A stretch of DNA of 36,741 nucleotides from Mycobacterium sp. 852002-51961_SCH5331710. Its GTDB lineage: Bacteria; Actinomycetota; Actinomycetes; Mycobacteriales; Mycobacteriaceae. The position numbers were made by a program, and so were the translations under genes. Below, in pieces: positions 15,048 through 22,265 of this stretch (positions within the stretch are counted from its first letter, which is position 1; each line of letters starts with the position of its first letter). A model generated the notes under the pieces. It saw only the letters and a program-made list of their open reading frames with translations. It searched no databases and had not been told where the DNA came from. The stretch is from NCBI RefSeq assembly GCF_001665535.1, contig NZ_LZSQ01000023.1:1-36741 (forward strand), in the 5' to 3' direction.

Positions 15048-16082
15048 TCAGATGCTGAGCCGGCGGTAGCGCTGCAGGCGCCGGATACCCGCGGCCGACA
15101 CCGGACCGTGGTGTGGAGCCAGCGCGGCTTCGACGCGTGTGCGGACCTCCCCGACGTCGAGGTGCGTCCCGATCGCGACGATCACGTTCGTGGATGCCGA
15201 TGACGGTGCGTTCGCGATGTGGACAGACGTGCCGACCACGTTGACAACATAGCGGCGCGTGCGCTCGCGGTATTTGATCGCGACCGCGCCCTTGAGCCGA
15301 TACACACCTGCGGGCGGTTGTTCGAGCAGGTCGATCAGCGCCGCGGGATCAACGTGCCCGACGCTGGTGACGGTCACCGAATCGGCGTGGACGTGGAGAT
15401 GTTCGGGTTCGTCGCCCGTATCTACCAACAGCTCCCGCAGTGACAACTGTTCACCGACCTCGGCGGACGCGGACACGTCATACAGCAGGGCCGGATCGAC
15501 CCGCCCCGCCGTCGCGCCCACGATGTGGACTTCCGGATTCCGTTCGCGCACACGGCTTTCGATGCGGCCGAGTACCGTCTGGCGGTCACACTCGGGAATC
15601 TGGTCGAGCTTGTTGACCACCACCAGCGAGGCCGCGCCGTACCGGGCGGGCGGGGTGGCATGGTCGTCGATGGTGTCGAAGTGGGTGGCGGCGTCGATGA
15701 CGTCGACGACGCCGCCCGGCCGTACCCGCTCCACGCCGCTGAACCGGATGATTCGCGAGATCGCGATCGGGTCGGCCAGGCCGCTGGCCTCGATGATGAT
15801 GGCATCCAGCCCGAGCTTCGGATCGGAGAGCTTGGCCAGCGCGTCGTCGAGGCCTCCGTCGTCGGGAAGGCAGCAGATGCATCCCCCGGCGATCGAGGCG
15901 GGTTCGTCGACCTGGCCGGTGACCAGCGCGGCGTCGACGTTGAGCTCGCCGAAATCGTTGATGATGACCCCGACGCGCGCACCCGGCTGGCGCAATACGT
16001 GGTTGAGCAGCGTGGTCTTACCCGCGCCGAGGTAGCCGGTCAGGGCGATGGCCGGGATCGTCGTCGCTGTCACGCGACACAT
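15048..16082 (-). CDS. CobW/COG0523-family GTPase (metal chaperone type)
   Basis: The product is 344 aa. It has Walker A GYLGAGKT at residues 16-23, a CxCC metal motif (C68, C70, C71 in GGCICCLPD), an aspartate-rich switch region, and NKLDQIPE as the guanine-specificity motif, followed by a CobW C-terminal domain (VYRLKGAVAIKYRERTRRYVV). The family delivers zinc or other metals to client enzymes using GTP. The ATG at 16082 is used; a GTG at 16073 (residue 4) is an equally reasonable start. The frame remains open far upstream, but that part is antisense to the CsbD gene. No Zur-type box was evident in the 87-base upstream gap, so zinc control is unproven. Confidence 0.86.
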   Translation of the reverse strand: MCRVTATTIPAIALTGYLGAGKTTLLNHVLRQPGARVGVIINDFGELNVDAALVTGQVDEPASIAGGCICCLPDDGGLDDALAKLSDPKLGLDAIIIEASGLADPIAISRIIRFSGVERVRPGGVVDVIDAATHFDTIDDHATPPARYGAASLVVVNKLDQIPECDRQTVLGRIESRVRERNPEVHIVGATAGRVDPALLYDVSASAEVGEQLSLRELLVDTGDEPEHLHVHADSVTVTSVGHVDPAALIDLLEQPPAGVYRLKGAVAIKYRERTRRYVVNVVGTSVHIANAPSSASTNVIVAIGTHLDVGEVRTRVEAALAPHHGPVSAAGIRRLQRYRRLSI

Positions 16083-16169
16083 GATCGCAGCGCGGTACCT
16101 GTGCGTCCGCCCACAGGGTGTTTCGGACCCCCACAGACGTGGAACCTTGACGCGTGAGAGGAGGCCCGA

Positions 16170-16718
16170 ATGACGGACCACGATAAGGCCGGCCAGGCAC
16201 GAGAAGGGCTGCTCGACTCGGTGAAGGGCAAGGCCAAAGAGATGTTCGGTGCGATCACCGGAAACGACTCGATGACTGCAGAAGGCCAGCTTCAGCAGGC
16301 CGAGGCCGAACGCCGCAAGGAAGCAAACACGGTCGAGGCAGTCGCCGACGCGCAGGCACGCGATGCGCGCAACGAGGTTGCGGAGGCCAAGCGGGAAGGT
16401 GCCAAGGAACGCGCCGAAGCGAACGCCGAGGCCGTAGCCGAGAAGGGCACGGTGGAGAGCCAGAAGGCCGCCCAGAAGCGCGCCGCCGAGGACGCCGCAC
16501 ACCAGCAGCTCGAGCGGGAGCGCACGCAGGCCGAACTCGAGGCGGATCGCAAGGCGCGCGAGGCGCGGGTCGAGCAGCGCGCGGAGGTGCACGACGCCGA
16601 CACCCAGCTCGCAGGAGCGCTCGATGAACACCGCGAAGCGGTCGAGGAATCGGCGAGCGCGAAGGCGGAAGCCGCCCGCATCCGGCGCCAGGCCGACAAC
16701 CTGAACGACAACGCCTGA
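16170..16718 (+). CDS. CsbD-domain stress protein with long charged coiled-coil extension
   Basis: The product is 182 aa. Residues 15-50 (SVKGKAKEMFGAITGNDSMTAEG, in part) match the CsbD general-stress domain. The remaining 130 or so residues are Ala/Glu/Lys/Arg-rich with heptad-like spacing and look like one long alpha-helix or coiled coil, whereas usual CsbD proteins are 60-80 aa. The start has a strong GAGAGGAGG ribosome site at 16157-16165. The gene is followed after 24 bases by another charged coiled-coil gene with its own AAGGAG. They are likely co-expressed, probably under stress. I saw no convincing SigF promoter in the 87-base upstream gap. The function is unknown. Confidence 0.82.
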   Translation: MTDHDKAGQAREGLLDSVKGKAKEMFGAITGNDSMTAEGQLQQAEAERRKEANTVEAVADAQARDARNEVAEAKREGAKERAEANAEAVAEKGTVESQKAAQKRAAEDAAHQQLERERTQAELEADRKAREARVEQRAEVHDADTQLAGALDEHREAVEESASAKAEAARIRRQADNLNDNA

Positions 16719-16742
16719 TCAAGGCGTAGAAGGAGCTTGACC

Positions 16743-17408
16743 ATGAGTATCACCGCTATTCCGAAGGCGGTGCTGAGGTTTCAGTACCAGGTGGCCCGTG
16801 TGCCGCTGCAACTGATCGACGATCGATTCGTCGCACGGATGAACGACGAGGCACCCGCGCGCCTGTTCTACGAGCGTTCCCTGGGGTTGTTGGACACGGC
16901 CGTCGGCACTGCGCTCGGCGACCGCGAGCTCCAGAAGCGGGGCGCCACACTCGTCGAGCGCAGCGACGCCCTGCGCCGTGCCGCCGAGCTCGACGCGGCC
17001 GCCGACGAGAACGTCAAGCAGGCGGACCGGGAGCTGAAGGTGACGCGCGAAAAGGCGTTGCAGGACAAGCAGAAGGCATTCGAGGAGACCGAGGCCGAGG
17101 CTCGTCAGGCGCGCACCGAGGCTCAGCAGCGTAAGCGCACAGCGGTCGAGAACGCCGAGAAGAAGATCGTCGAGAGCAAGAAGCGGGCCGACGAGATCGC
17201 CGAGCAGCGCAAGAAGAACGTGGAGACCGCGAAGCGCCGCGAGGAAGAGCAGATCGAGGCGGCCGAGCGAACTGCGGCCAAGGCGGCCAGTGTCAAGATG
17301 GCCGACGCGCAGGACAAGCGCGTGGACGCCACGGTGACGCGGGCGCAGGCCGACAAGATCGAAGACCTCGCCGACGTCGAGAAGGACAAGCGCAAAGCCG
17401 ACGGCTAG
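16743..17408 (+). CDS. Charged coiled-coil protein (often labelled IF2-like in mycobacteria)
   Basis: The product is 221 aa. The first 65 residues (MSITAIPKAVLRFQYQVARV onward) look globular and amphipathic, with PLQLIDDRF and FYERSLGLLDTAVGTALGD. From about residue 70 onwards the sequence is a nearly uninterrupted Glu/Ala/Lys/Arg-rich helix, probably a coiled coil. The ATG at 16743 sits 7 bases after AAGGAG; a TTG two codons earlier is possible. It pairs with the CsbD gene 24 bases upstream. Its stop shares CTAG with the stop of the convergent permease gene. I do not recognise a function; a structural, nucleoid or membrane-associated stress role is conceivable. The translation-factor label rests on low-complexity similarity. 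Confidence 0.78.
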   Translation: MSITAIPKAVLRFQYQVARVPLQLIDDRFVARMNDEAPARLFYERSLGLLDTAVGTALGDRELQKRGATLVERSDALRRAAELDAAADENVKQADRELKVTREKALQDKQKAFEETEAEARQARTEAQQRKRTAVENAEKKIVESKKRADEIAEQRKKNVETAKRREEEQIEAAERTAAKAASVKMADAQDKRVDATVTRAQADKIEDLADVEKDKRKADG

Positions 17409-18817
17409 ATCCCGAGCAGCGACTCTATCCAGCCTCGCGCGAAGTACAGCAGGAAGCCCGCGGCGACCACCCACAACAGTGGGCTGATCTCGCGGGCCTT
17501 TCCTGCTGCCGAGCGCAGCACCACCCACGCGATGAAGCCGACGCCGATGCCGTTGGCGATCGAGTACGAGAACGGCATCGTCGCCACCGTCAGCACCACG
17601 GGCAGCGCGACCGAGAACTCGGAGATGTCGATGTGGCGCAGGTGCGACACCATCATTGCGCCCACGATCACCAGCGCTGCCGCTGCCACCTCGGTCGGCA
17701 CCACCGACGCGAGTGGTGAGATGAACATCGCCGCCAGGAACAGGACGCCGGTGACGATGTTCGCCAACCCGGTCCGAGCGCCCTCGCCGATTCCCGCGCC
17801 CGACTCCACGAACACCGTGTTCGACGATGCCGACGATGCGCCGCCGACCACGGCGCCGGCGCCTTCGACGATCAAGGCCGACCGCAGGCGCGGAAACGTG
17901 CCCTTATCGTCGGCCAGCCCGGCCTCCCGCGACAGCCCGGTGAAGGTGCCCATCGCGTCGAAGAAGTTCGCGAACACCAGCGTGAAGACGAACATGGTCG
18001 CGGCGATGATCCCGATGCGGCCGAAGCTGTCCATGCTGAACGCGCCGACGAGCGAGAGATCGGGTAGCGCGAACGGTGATCCCGACAGGGTCGGCACCGA
18101 CAGGCTCCAGCCACCGGGCTTGTCGACGGCGGACCCGAGGTGCCAGATCGCCTCGATCACGACCGCGACGACGGTGCCGCTGATCAGCCCAATGAGGATG
18201 CCGCCGCGCACCTTTCGGGCCACGAGGATGCCCGTCAGCAGCAGCGTGAAGGCGAACACCACGGTGGGCACGGTGCTGATCGAACCGCTGCCGTCGCCTC
18301 CGAGGCCGACCGGCGGCGACGGTTTCCCGGTCGAACCGATGAACCCCGCGTCGACCAGGCCGATGAACAGGATGAACAACCCGATGCCTGCCGTGATCGC
18401 CAACTTCAGCTGCATCGGTACCGCGTCGAACACCAGTCGCCGCAATCCGGTCGCCGCCAGCACCACGATGATGAGGCCGTTGATCACCACCAGCCCCATG
18501 GCCTCGGCCCAGGTGAGAGAGCCGACGAGCGTCGTCGCGACAAACGAGTTGATGCCGAGGCCGGCGGCGAACGCGAACGGCATACGGGCGATGAGTCCGA
18601 ACAGGATCGTCATCACGCCCGCTGCCAACGCGGTGACCGCCGAGACCTCGGCGAACTGCAGCCTGTTGCCGGACACATCCTCTGAGCTGGACAGGATGAT
18701 CGGATTCAGCACGATGATGTAGGCCATCGCGATGAACGTGACCAGGCCGCCGCGCGCCTCAGCCGCGACCGTCGTTCCGCGCGCCGAGATCTCGAAGAAG
18801 CGGTCGAGGCGGTTCAT
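17405..18817 (-). CDS. NCS2-family purine/xanthine permease (AzgA-like)
   Basis: The product is 470 aa with about 12 hydrophobic segments. It begins with FFEISARGTTVAAEARGGL and TFIAMAYIIVLNPIILS, the hallmark start of AzgA-type guanine/hypoxanthine transporters. Conserved mid-protein segments are FAFAAGLGINSFVATTL, FFDAMGTFTGLSREAGL and the SASSNTVFVESGAGIGEGARTGL stretch near the substrate site. It would import purine bases across the inner membrane with protons. The gene is 10 bases downstream of marR on the same strand, so the regulator probably controls it. The stop overlaps the stop of the convergent coiled-coil gene in CTAG. Uracil or xanthine cannot be excluded as substrate. Confidence 0.88.
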   Translation of the reverse strand: MNRLDRFFEISARGTTVAAEARGGLVTFIAMAYIIVLNPIILSSSEDVSGNRLQFAEVSAVTALAAGVMTILFGLIARMPFAFAAGLGINSFVATTLVGSLTWAEAMGLVVINGLIIVVLAATGLRRLVFDAVPMQLKLAITAGIGLFILFIGLVDAGFIGSTGKPSPPVGLGGDGSGSISTVPTVVFAFTLLLTGILVARKVRGGILIGLISGTVVAVVIEAIWHLGSAVDKPGGWSLSVPTLSGSPFALPDLSLVGAFSMDSFGRIGIIAATMFVFTLVFANFFDAMGTFTGLSREAGLADDKGTFPRLRSALIVEGAGAVVGGASSASSNTVFVESGAGIGEGARTGLANIVTGVLFLAAMFISPLASVVPTEVAAAALVIVGAMMVSHLRHIDISEFSVALPVVLTVATMPFSYSIANGIGVGFIAWVVLRSAAGKAREISPLLWVVAAGFLLYFARGWIESLLGI

Positions 18818-18827
18818 TCCTCAGACC

Positions 18828-19262
18828 CTATGGGGTGTCGTCGACACGCGTCATCTCGTGCAGAGCCCGCAGAAAGGCCCGCCGGTCGCCGGGCGACAAC
18901 ACCGAGAGCCACCGTTCCTCGCCTCGTTGGATCTCCGCCTGCACCGAATCCTTCAGTGCGCGGCCGGCTTCGGTGATCGCGAGCAACCGGACGCGCCGGT
19001 CGGCGGGATCGGGCCGCCGTTCGATGTAGCCCTTGTCCTGCAGCTCGTCGAGCGTGGGAATGATCCGCGTCTTGTCGGCGCCGATCGCCTCCGCGAGGGC
19101 GGCCTGCGTGCGCACCGGGGACTCGTCGAGCGCCAGCAGCACGCTGTATCCCCACATCGAGACGCCGTGCTCGGTCAGCACGGGAGTTTCGAGTGCGATG
19201 AGTCGACGGAGCAGCGGGGCGAGCATCGCGGCGAGGTCCTGTCGTCGCGGCTTCGGCGGCAT
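18828..19262 (-). CDS. MarR-family transcriptional regulator
   Basis: The product is 144 aa. The winged-helix core is clear: TQAALAEAIGADKTRIIPTLDELQDKGYIERRPDPADRRVRLLAITEAGRAL (given in pieces) has the recognition helix and the DxRxR wing (DRRVRL). It is likely leaderless: TAATAT on the minus strand (19274-19269) sits where a -10 should be for transcription to start at or within a base or two of the ATG. It is the first gene of an operon with the permease and is divergent from the TIGR03086 gene; the 51-base gap between them holds repeats that may be its own operator. The ligand is not predictable. Confidence 0.88.
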   Translation of the reverse strand: MPPKPRRQDLAAMLAPLLRRLIALETPVLTEHGVSMWGYSVLLALDESPVRTQAALAEAIGADKTRIIPTLDELQDKGYIERRPDPADRRVRLLAITEAGRALKDSVQAEIQRGEERWLSVLSPGDRRAFLRALHEMTRVDDTP

Positions 19263-19268
19263 GGAGGG

Positions 19269-19321
19269 ATATTAAGCGTTGACCAATCATATGCGTAGGT
19301 ATATCGTAAGCGTATGCATAC
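19269..19321. promoter_or_regulatory. Divergent leaderless promoters and candidate MarR box
   Basis: On the plus strand TTGACC (19279-19284), a 17-base spacer and TATCGT (19302-19307) form a promoter whose start would fall at about 19314, the ATG of the TIGR03086 gene. On the minus strand TAATAT (19274-19269) lies 6-7 bases before the marR ATG. Between and across them are imperfect inverted repeats, ATATGCGTA and TATGCATAC, the second part of the perfect palindrome GTATGCATAC (19312-19321). MarR autoregulation of both genes is a fair inference. Confidence 0.55.
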
Positions 19322-19949
19322 TAATATCGATCCGCGACCGGCCCACCGGATCGCGGTCACCACCACAATGGAGATCGTCTCGGGGATCACCGCGGCCGAC
19401 CTCGACCGCCCTACGCCGTGTGCGGGGTGGAACCTGGCCGATTTGTTGACGCATATGACCGTGCAGCACAAGGGATTTGCTGCTGCTGCACGGGGAGGCG
19501 GCGCCGATCTCACGGTATGGGAGCCCGCGACCGTCACCGAGGCGGTTCGCGCGGACCCCCGCGGCGCATATGCGGCGGCGGCAGCCGAGGTGCTGGACGC
19601 GTTCGCCGCCGACGGCGTGCTGGAAGCGACGTTCGCGCTACCCGAGTTCGGTCCGGACGCGACCGTCCCGGGTGCGATGGCGGTCGGTTTCCATTTCGTC
19701 GATTACGTGGTGCACGGCTGGGACGTCGCCCGCAGCATCGGCCTGCCGTTCGCGCTGCCCTCCGAGGTGATCGACGCCGTACTGCCACTGGCATTTGCAG
19801 TTCCCGACGGCGAATTCCGCGAGATGGACAACTCGCCGTTCGCCCGCGCGGTGGCGCAGCAGGAAGGCGAGGGCGACCTCGACCGGATACTGCGTCACCT
19901 GGGCCGATCGCCCGACTGGCACCCCGCAGGCGTCACCGCGGGTCGATGA
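19314..19949 (+). CDS. TIGR03086-family metal-binding protein (DinB / mycothiol-dependent isomerase-like fold)
   Basis: The product is 211 aa. The N-terminus has DLDRPTPCAGWNLADLLTHMTVQHKGFAAA (in pieces), the signature of maleylpyruvate-isomerase N-terminal/TIGR03086 proteins. H in LLTHM, H in VQHK and later FVDYVVHGWDVARSIG supply the putative three-histidine metal site. Related enzymes use mycothiol as a cofactor for isomerisation or detoxification in actinobacteria. The ATG is predicted to be the transcript 5' end, so there is no ribosome site. It is divergent from marR, which may repress it, and its last 17 bases overlap the convergent NYN-like gene. The substrate is unknown. Confidence 0.84.
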   Translation: MHTNIDPRPAHRIAVTTTMEIVSGITAADLDRPTPCAGWNLADLLTHMTVQHKGFAAAARGGGADLTVWEPATVTEAVRADPRGAYAAAAAEVLDAFAADGVLEATFALPEFGPDATVPGAMAVGFHFVDYVVHGWDVARSIGLPFALPSEVIDAVLPLAFAVPDGEFREMDNSPFARAVAQQEGEGDLDRILRHLGRSPDWHPAGVTAGR

Positions 19950-20304
19950 GGCCCCGTAGCCTCTCGGCCGGGACGACGGACGCGCCGGCGGCTCGCACCC
20001 GTTCGGCGAGCGTTCGGTCGGAAGTCGCCACGCAAATGTCGGACGGTTGATCGTCTGCACGGATCAGGCGGACGATCTCGTCGTCGGCCGAGTTGGCCGC
20101 CGCGCGGGGCGCATACGCGACCGTGACGACGGTTGATTCGATGGGCGGCTTCGGGGGTCGTTCGAATACGACGGTGACGTCGTCACCCGCGGGGCGCCAC
20201 GCCTCCAATCGCTCGACGAGCGTCACCATGGCCCCGTGGCGGTCCCGCCACCAGCCGTCGGGGCGCGAACCGATCACGTTCATCCCGTCGACGATCCAGC
20301 GCAT
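19933..20304 (-). CDS. NYN/YacP-like PIN-domain nuclease, small
   Basis: The product is 123 aa. It starts MRWIVDGMNVIGSRPDGWW, where the Asp-Gly-x-Asn pattern is typical of NYN/YacP PIN-like RNases. SADDEIVRLI contributes acidic residues for metal binding and ICVATSDRTLAERVRAAGASVV is the usual late strand with an Asp. Such proteins cleave RNA using Mg2+. There is no partner antitoxin gene next to it, so a toxin role is not indicated. Its end overlaps the convergent TIGR03086 gene by 17 bases. The next gene upstream on the same strand, encoding a STAS protein, is separated by a strong hairpin, so transcription is probably independent. Confidence 0.8.
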   Translation of the reverse strand: MRWIVDGMNVIGSRPDGWWRDRHGAMVTLVERLEAWRPAGDDVTVVFERPPKPPIESTVVTVAYAPRAAANSADDEIVRLIRADDQPSDICVATSDRTLAERVRAAGASVVPAERLRGLIDPR

Positions 20305-20355
20305 GACGCGTCGAGAACGGGCGTCGCTATGTCCGGATCAGTAGGCGTGGCCGGT

Positions 20356-20388
20356 CTGCTTGGCCGTCGGATGCCGACGGCCAAGCAG
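20356..20388 (-). terminator. Perfect 15-bp stem hairpin, terminator for the STAS gene
   Basis: CTGCTTGGCCGTCGG (20356-20370), loop ATG, then an exact reverse complement (20374-20388). It sits 45 bases beyond the minus-strand STAS stop and before the NYN gene on the same strand, where a terminator is expected. No U-tract follows, as is common for mycobacterial hairpin terminators. The function is inferred from place and strength. Confidence 0.7.
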
Positions 20389-20432
20389 GTAACCGAGCCA
20401 GCGAATATCGAGTAGCACCTGGTCGCCTTCCG

Positions 20433-20843
20433 CTATGCAGTCTTCTGAGTCAGCAGCGGCAGAAGCCGGCGCCGTTTCTCGATGCTCTCCGCGAAGTGGT
20501 GAAGCGCATCAGGTAGTGACGCGGCAACCGGGACGCTCACTCCGGAGCCGCGCAGTACTCGTTGAACGTCATCACTGACGATGACGGCCCAATCCACCTC
20601 CGCTTGATAGCAGCTCTCATCAACGTCGTACATCAGCGAAATGAGTTGCTCTGCGCATGAACTCACGCCACTCAAATCGAGGACGAACGGCTTCTCGGCC
20701 AATACGAATCGGCGAGCGAAGGCGGTGATTCGTTCGATGTTCCGATCGTCGATGACGCCGTCTACCGTAACGACAGTCGCCAATTGACGGCACACCGCAT
20801 GAAGCTTGGCACCGGCGCAGTCGAATGTCGGGTTCCCGTACAT
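20433..20843 (-). CDS. STAS-domain protein (anti-sigma factor antagonist-like)
   Basis: The product is 136 aa. The STAS core is visible as LATVVTVDGVIDDRNIERITAFARRF, then FVLDLSGVSSCAEQLISLM, where anti-anti-sigma factors have D-x-S-G-V and a phosphorylatable Ser, and then WAVIVSDDVQRVLRGSGV. Such proteins bind anti-sigma kinases or other partners. The ATG at 20843 is 5 bases after GAGGAGG; a GTG one codon earlier is too close to it. The gene stands alone between a primase-polymerase and a terminator, with no anti-sigma or sigma gene nearby. By hand count 20581-20760 is 56% G+C, much lower than its neighbours, which hints at transfer or a relaxed constraint. Confidence 0.8.
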   Translation of the reverse strand: MYGNPTFDCAGAKLHAVCRQLATVVTVDGVIDDRNIERITAFARRFVLAEKPFVLDLSGVSSCAEQLISLMYDVDESCYQAEVDWAVIVSDDVQRVLRGSGVSVPVAASLPDALHHFAESIEKRRRLLPLLTQKTA

Positions 20844-20965
20844 CACTGCCTCCTCAGGTAGGTCAGCTTCGTCGATGACTCAAACTTAAGTGGTGAGATT
20901 AAGGCAACCGGCAACGCCGGCTAATACTTTGGTAAGAAGCACAATTTGCGATAGCCAGCAAACCG

Positions 20966-22210
20966 TCAATTACCGCGCAGCCTCTGGGGACCCGAATAGT
21001 TCTCCCAGGGGCTGTAATCGGCGAGCAACTCCTCCTGTGCGGGGCGCTGGTCTTCGGGCACGTGCTGCAGGTTGATCCGAATGCGATACCAGATCGAACT
21101 GGGTCCGCGCATGCCGTCGACGAGAACGTCTGCGGGCTCCAGCTTTTCGGCCACCGACGGGTGGCGCCGTCGCCACTCGTCCAGCGCCGCCATAGCCTCG
21201 TCCTTGGTCTTGGTGCGGGCGATCTCGATCAGCGGTTTCGAGGACACGCGCCGGCCACCGCCTCCGCCCGAACGCTTGGCTCCGCGCGGCGCCTTCTCCG
21301 CCGGGCCGAGCCGGTCGGCGAGATCGAGCAGCGCGTCGAGCGATCCCGCCGCATCGTCGATGCCCTCCCACGGGTCACCGATTTCGGCGAACCGCTTCGG
21401 CACCGTCGCGATCGTGAAGGCCTCGGGTCGGCAATCGGGCACCTCGTGCCAGAGCAGCGGTGTCGACACCCGGGCGTCCGGTGTCGCGCGCACCGAATAG
21501 GCCGAGGCGACGGTTCGATCGAACGCATTCTGGTTGAAATCGACGAAGACGCCTTCGCGCTCCTCCTTCCACCAGCGCGCGGTGGCGATGTCGGGGGCGC
21601 GGCGTTCGACCTCCCGGGCCACCGCCTGCGCTGCGAGGCGGACGAACTTGAACGGCCAGCGCCGCTCGATCCGGGCGTAGATGTGGAAACCCTTCGATCC
21701 CGACGTCTTGGGCCACGCCGTCAGCCCGTGGTCCTCGAGCACCTCGCGAGCCACCATCGCGACGTCGATGATCTGCGGCCATTTCACACCCGGCAGAGGG
21801 TCGAGGTCGACGCGCAACTCGTCGGGGTGGGCCAGGTCGTCCGCGCGCACCGGATGCGGGTTGAGATCGACACATCCGAGGTTGACCGCCCAGACCAGGC
21901 CGGCCTCGTCGCGCAGCACGGCTTCGGCCGCCGACGTCCCGGACGCGTACTTCAACTCGGCGACGTCGACGAAGTCCGGTCGGTTCTTCGGCGCCCGCTT
22001 CTGGAACACCGCCTCCTCGGTGATGCCCTTGACGAACCGCTTGAGGATCATCGGCCGGTCGCGAACGCCGCGCAGGGCGCCGCCGGCGACGCTGCGGTAG
22101 TACTGCATCAGGTCGGCCTTGGTGACGCCGATATCGGGGAAGACGACCTTGTCGGGGTGGCTGACGGGCACCTGGTGACCGTCGACCTCCAGATACCGGG
22201 GTACGGCCAT
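20966..22210 (-). CDS. LigD-Pol-like primase-polymerase (Rv0269c / PolD2 type)
   Basis: The product is 414 aa. It carries the LigD polymerase-domain motifs D135-x-D137 in ELRVDLDP, SGSKGFH at 170-176, and D224 in GVFVDFNQN, all needed for metal-dependent nucleotide transfer. A C-terminal extension of about 100 residues includes a Gly/Arg-rich linker (RSGGGGGRRVSSKPL), which separates it from the shorter protein at 14062. Mycobacterial relatives make short DNA or RNA patches in repair and end joining. It is divergent from fadD2 across a 55-base gap, the same arrangement as Rv0269c-fadD2 in M. tuberculosis. No ligase domain is present, so end sealing must be done elsewhere. Confidence 0.87.
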   Translation of the reverse strand: MAVPRYLEVDGHQVPVSHPDKVVFPDIGVTKADLMQYYRSVAGGALRGVRDRPMILKRFVKGITEEAVFQKRAPKNRPDFVDVAELKYASGTSAAEAVLRDEAGLVWAVNLGCVDLNPHPVRADDLAHPDELRVDLDPLPGVKWPQIIDVAMVAREVLEDHGLTAWPKTSGSKGFHIYARIERRWPFKFVRLAAQAVAREVERRAPDIATARWWKEEREGVFVDFNQNAFDRTVASAYSVRATPDARVSTPLLWHEVPDCRPEAFTIATVPKRFAEIGDPWEGIDDAAGSLDALLDLADRLGPAEKAPRGAKRSGGGGGRRVSSKPLIEIARTKTKDEAMAALDEWRRRHPSVAEKLEPADVLVDGMRGPSSIWYRIRINLQHVPEDQRPAQEELLADYSPWENYSGPQRLRGN

Positions 22211-22265
22211 AGCGTCATGCTAGTTTCCCGGCCGCAGTGCGACGCGGGTCACATATGGTGGGGTC

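Noticed and set aside
16083..16169. SigF or SigH promoter for the CsbD gene
   Set aside because: GTTT and GGAAC fragments occur but no properly spaced second element is present.
16083..16631. N-terminal extension of the CobW frame
   Set aside because: This part is antisense to the CsbD gene and lacks CobW similarity; the GTPase begins with the strand just before its Walker A motif.
19933..20304. Toxin of a toxin-antitoxin pair
   Set aside because: The protein is PIN/NYN-like, but no small partner gene is adjacent or overlapping on the same strand.
20908..20920. CCGGC-AAC-GCCGG hairpin as terminator of the primase-polymerase gene
   Set aside because: The stem is only 5 bases and not followed by a clear U-rich stretch, so I do not call it.
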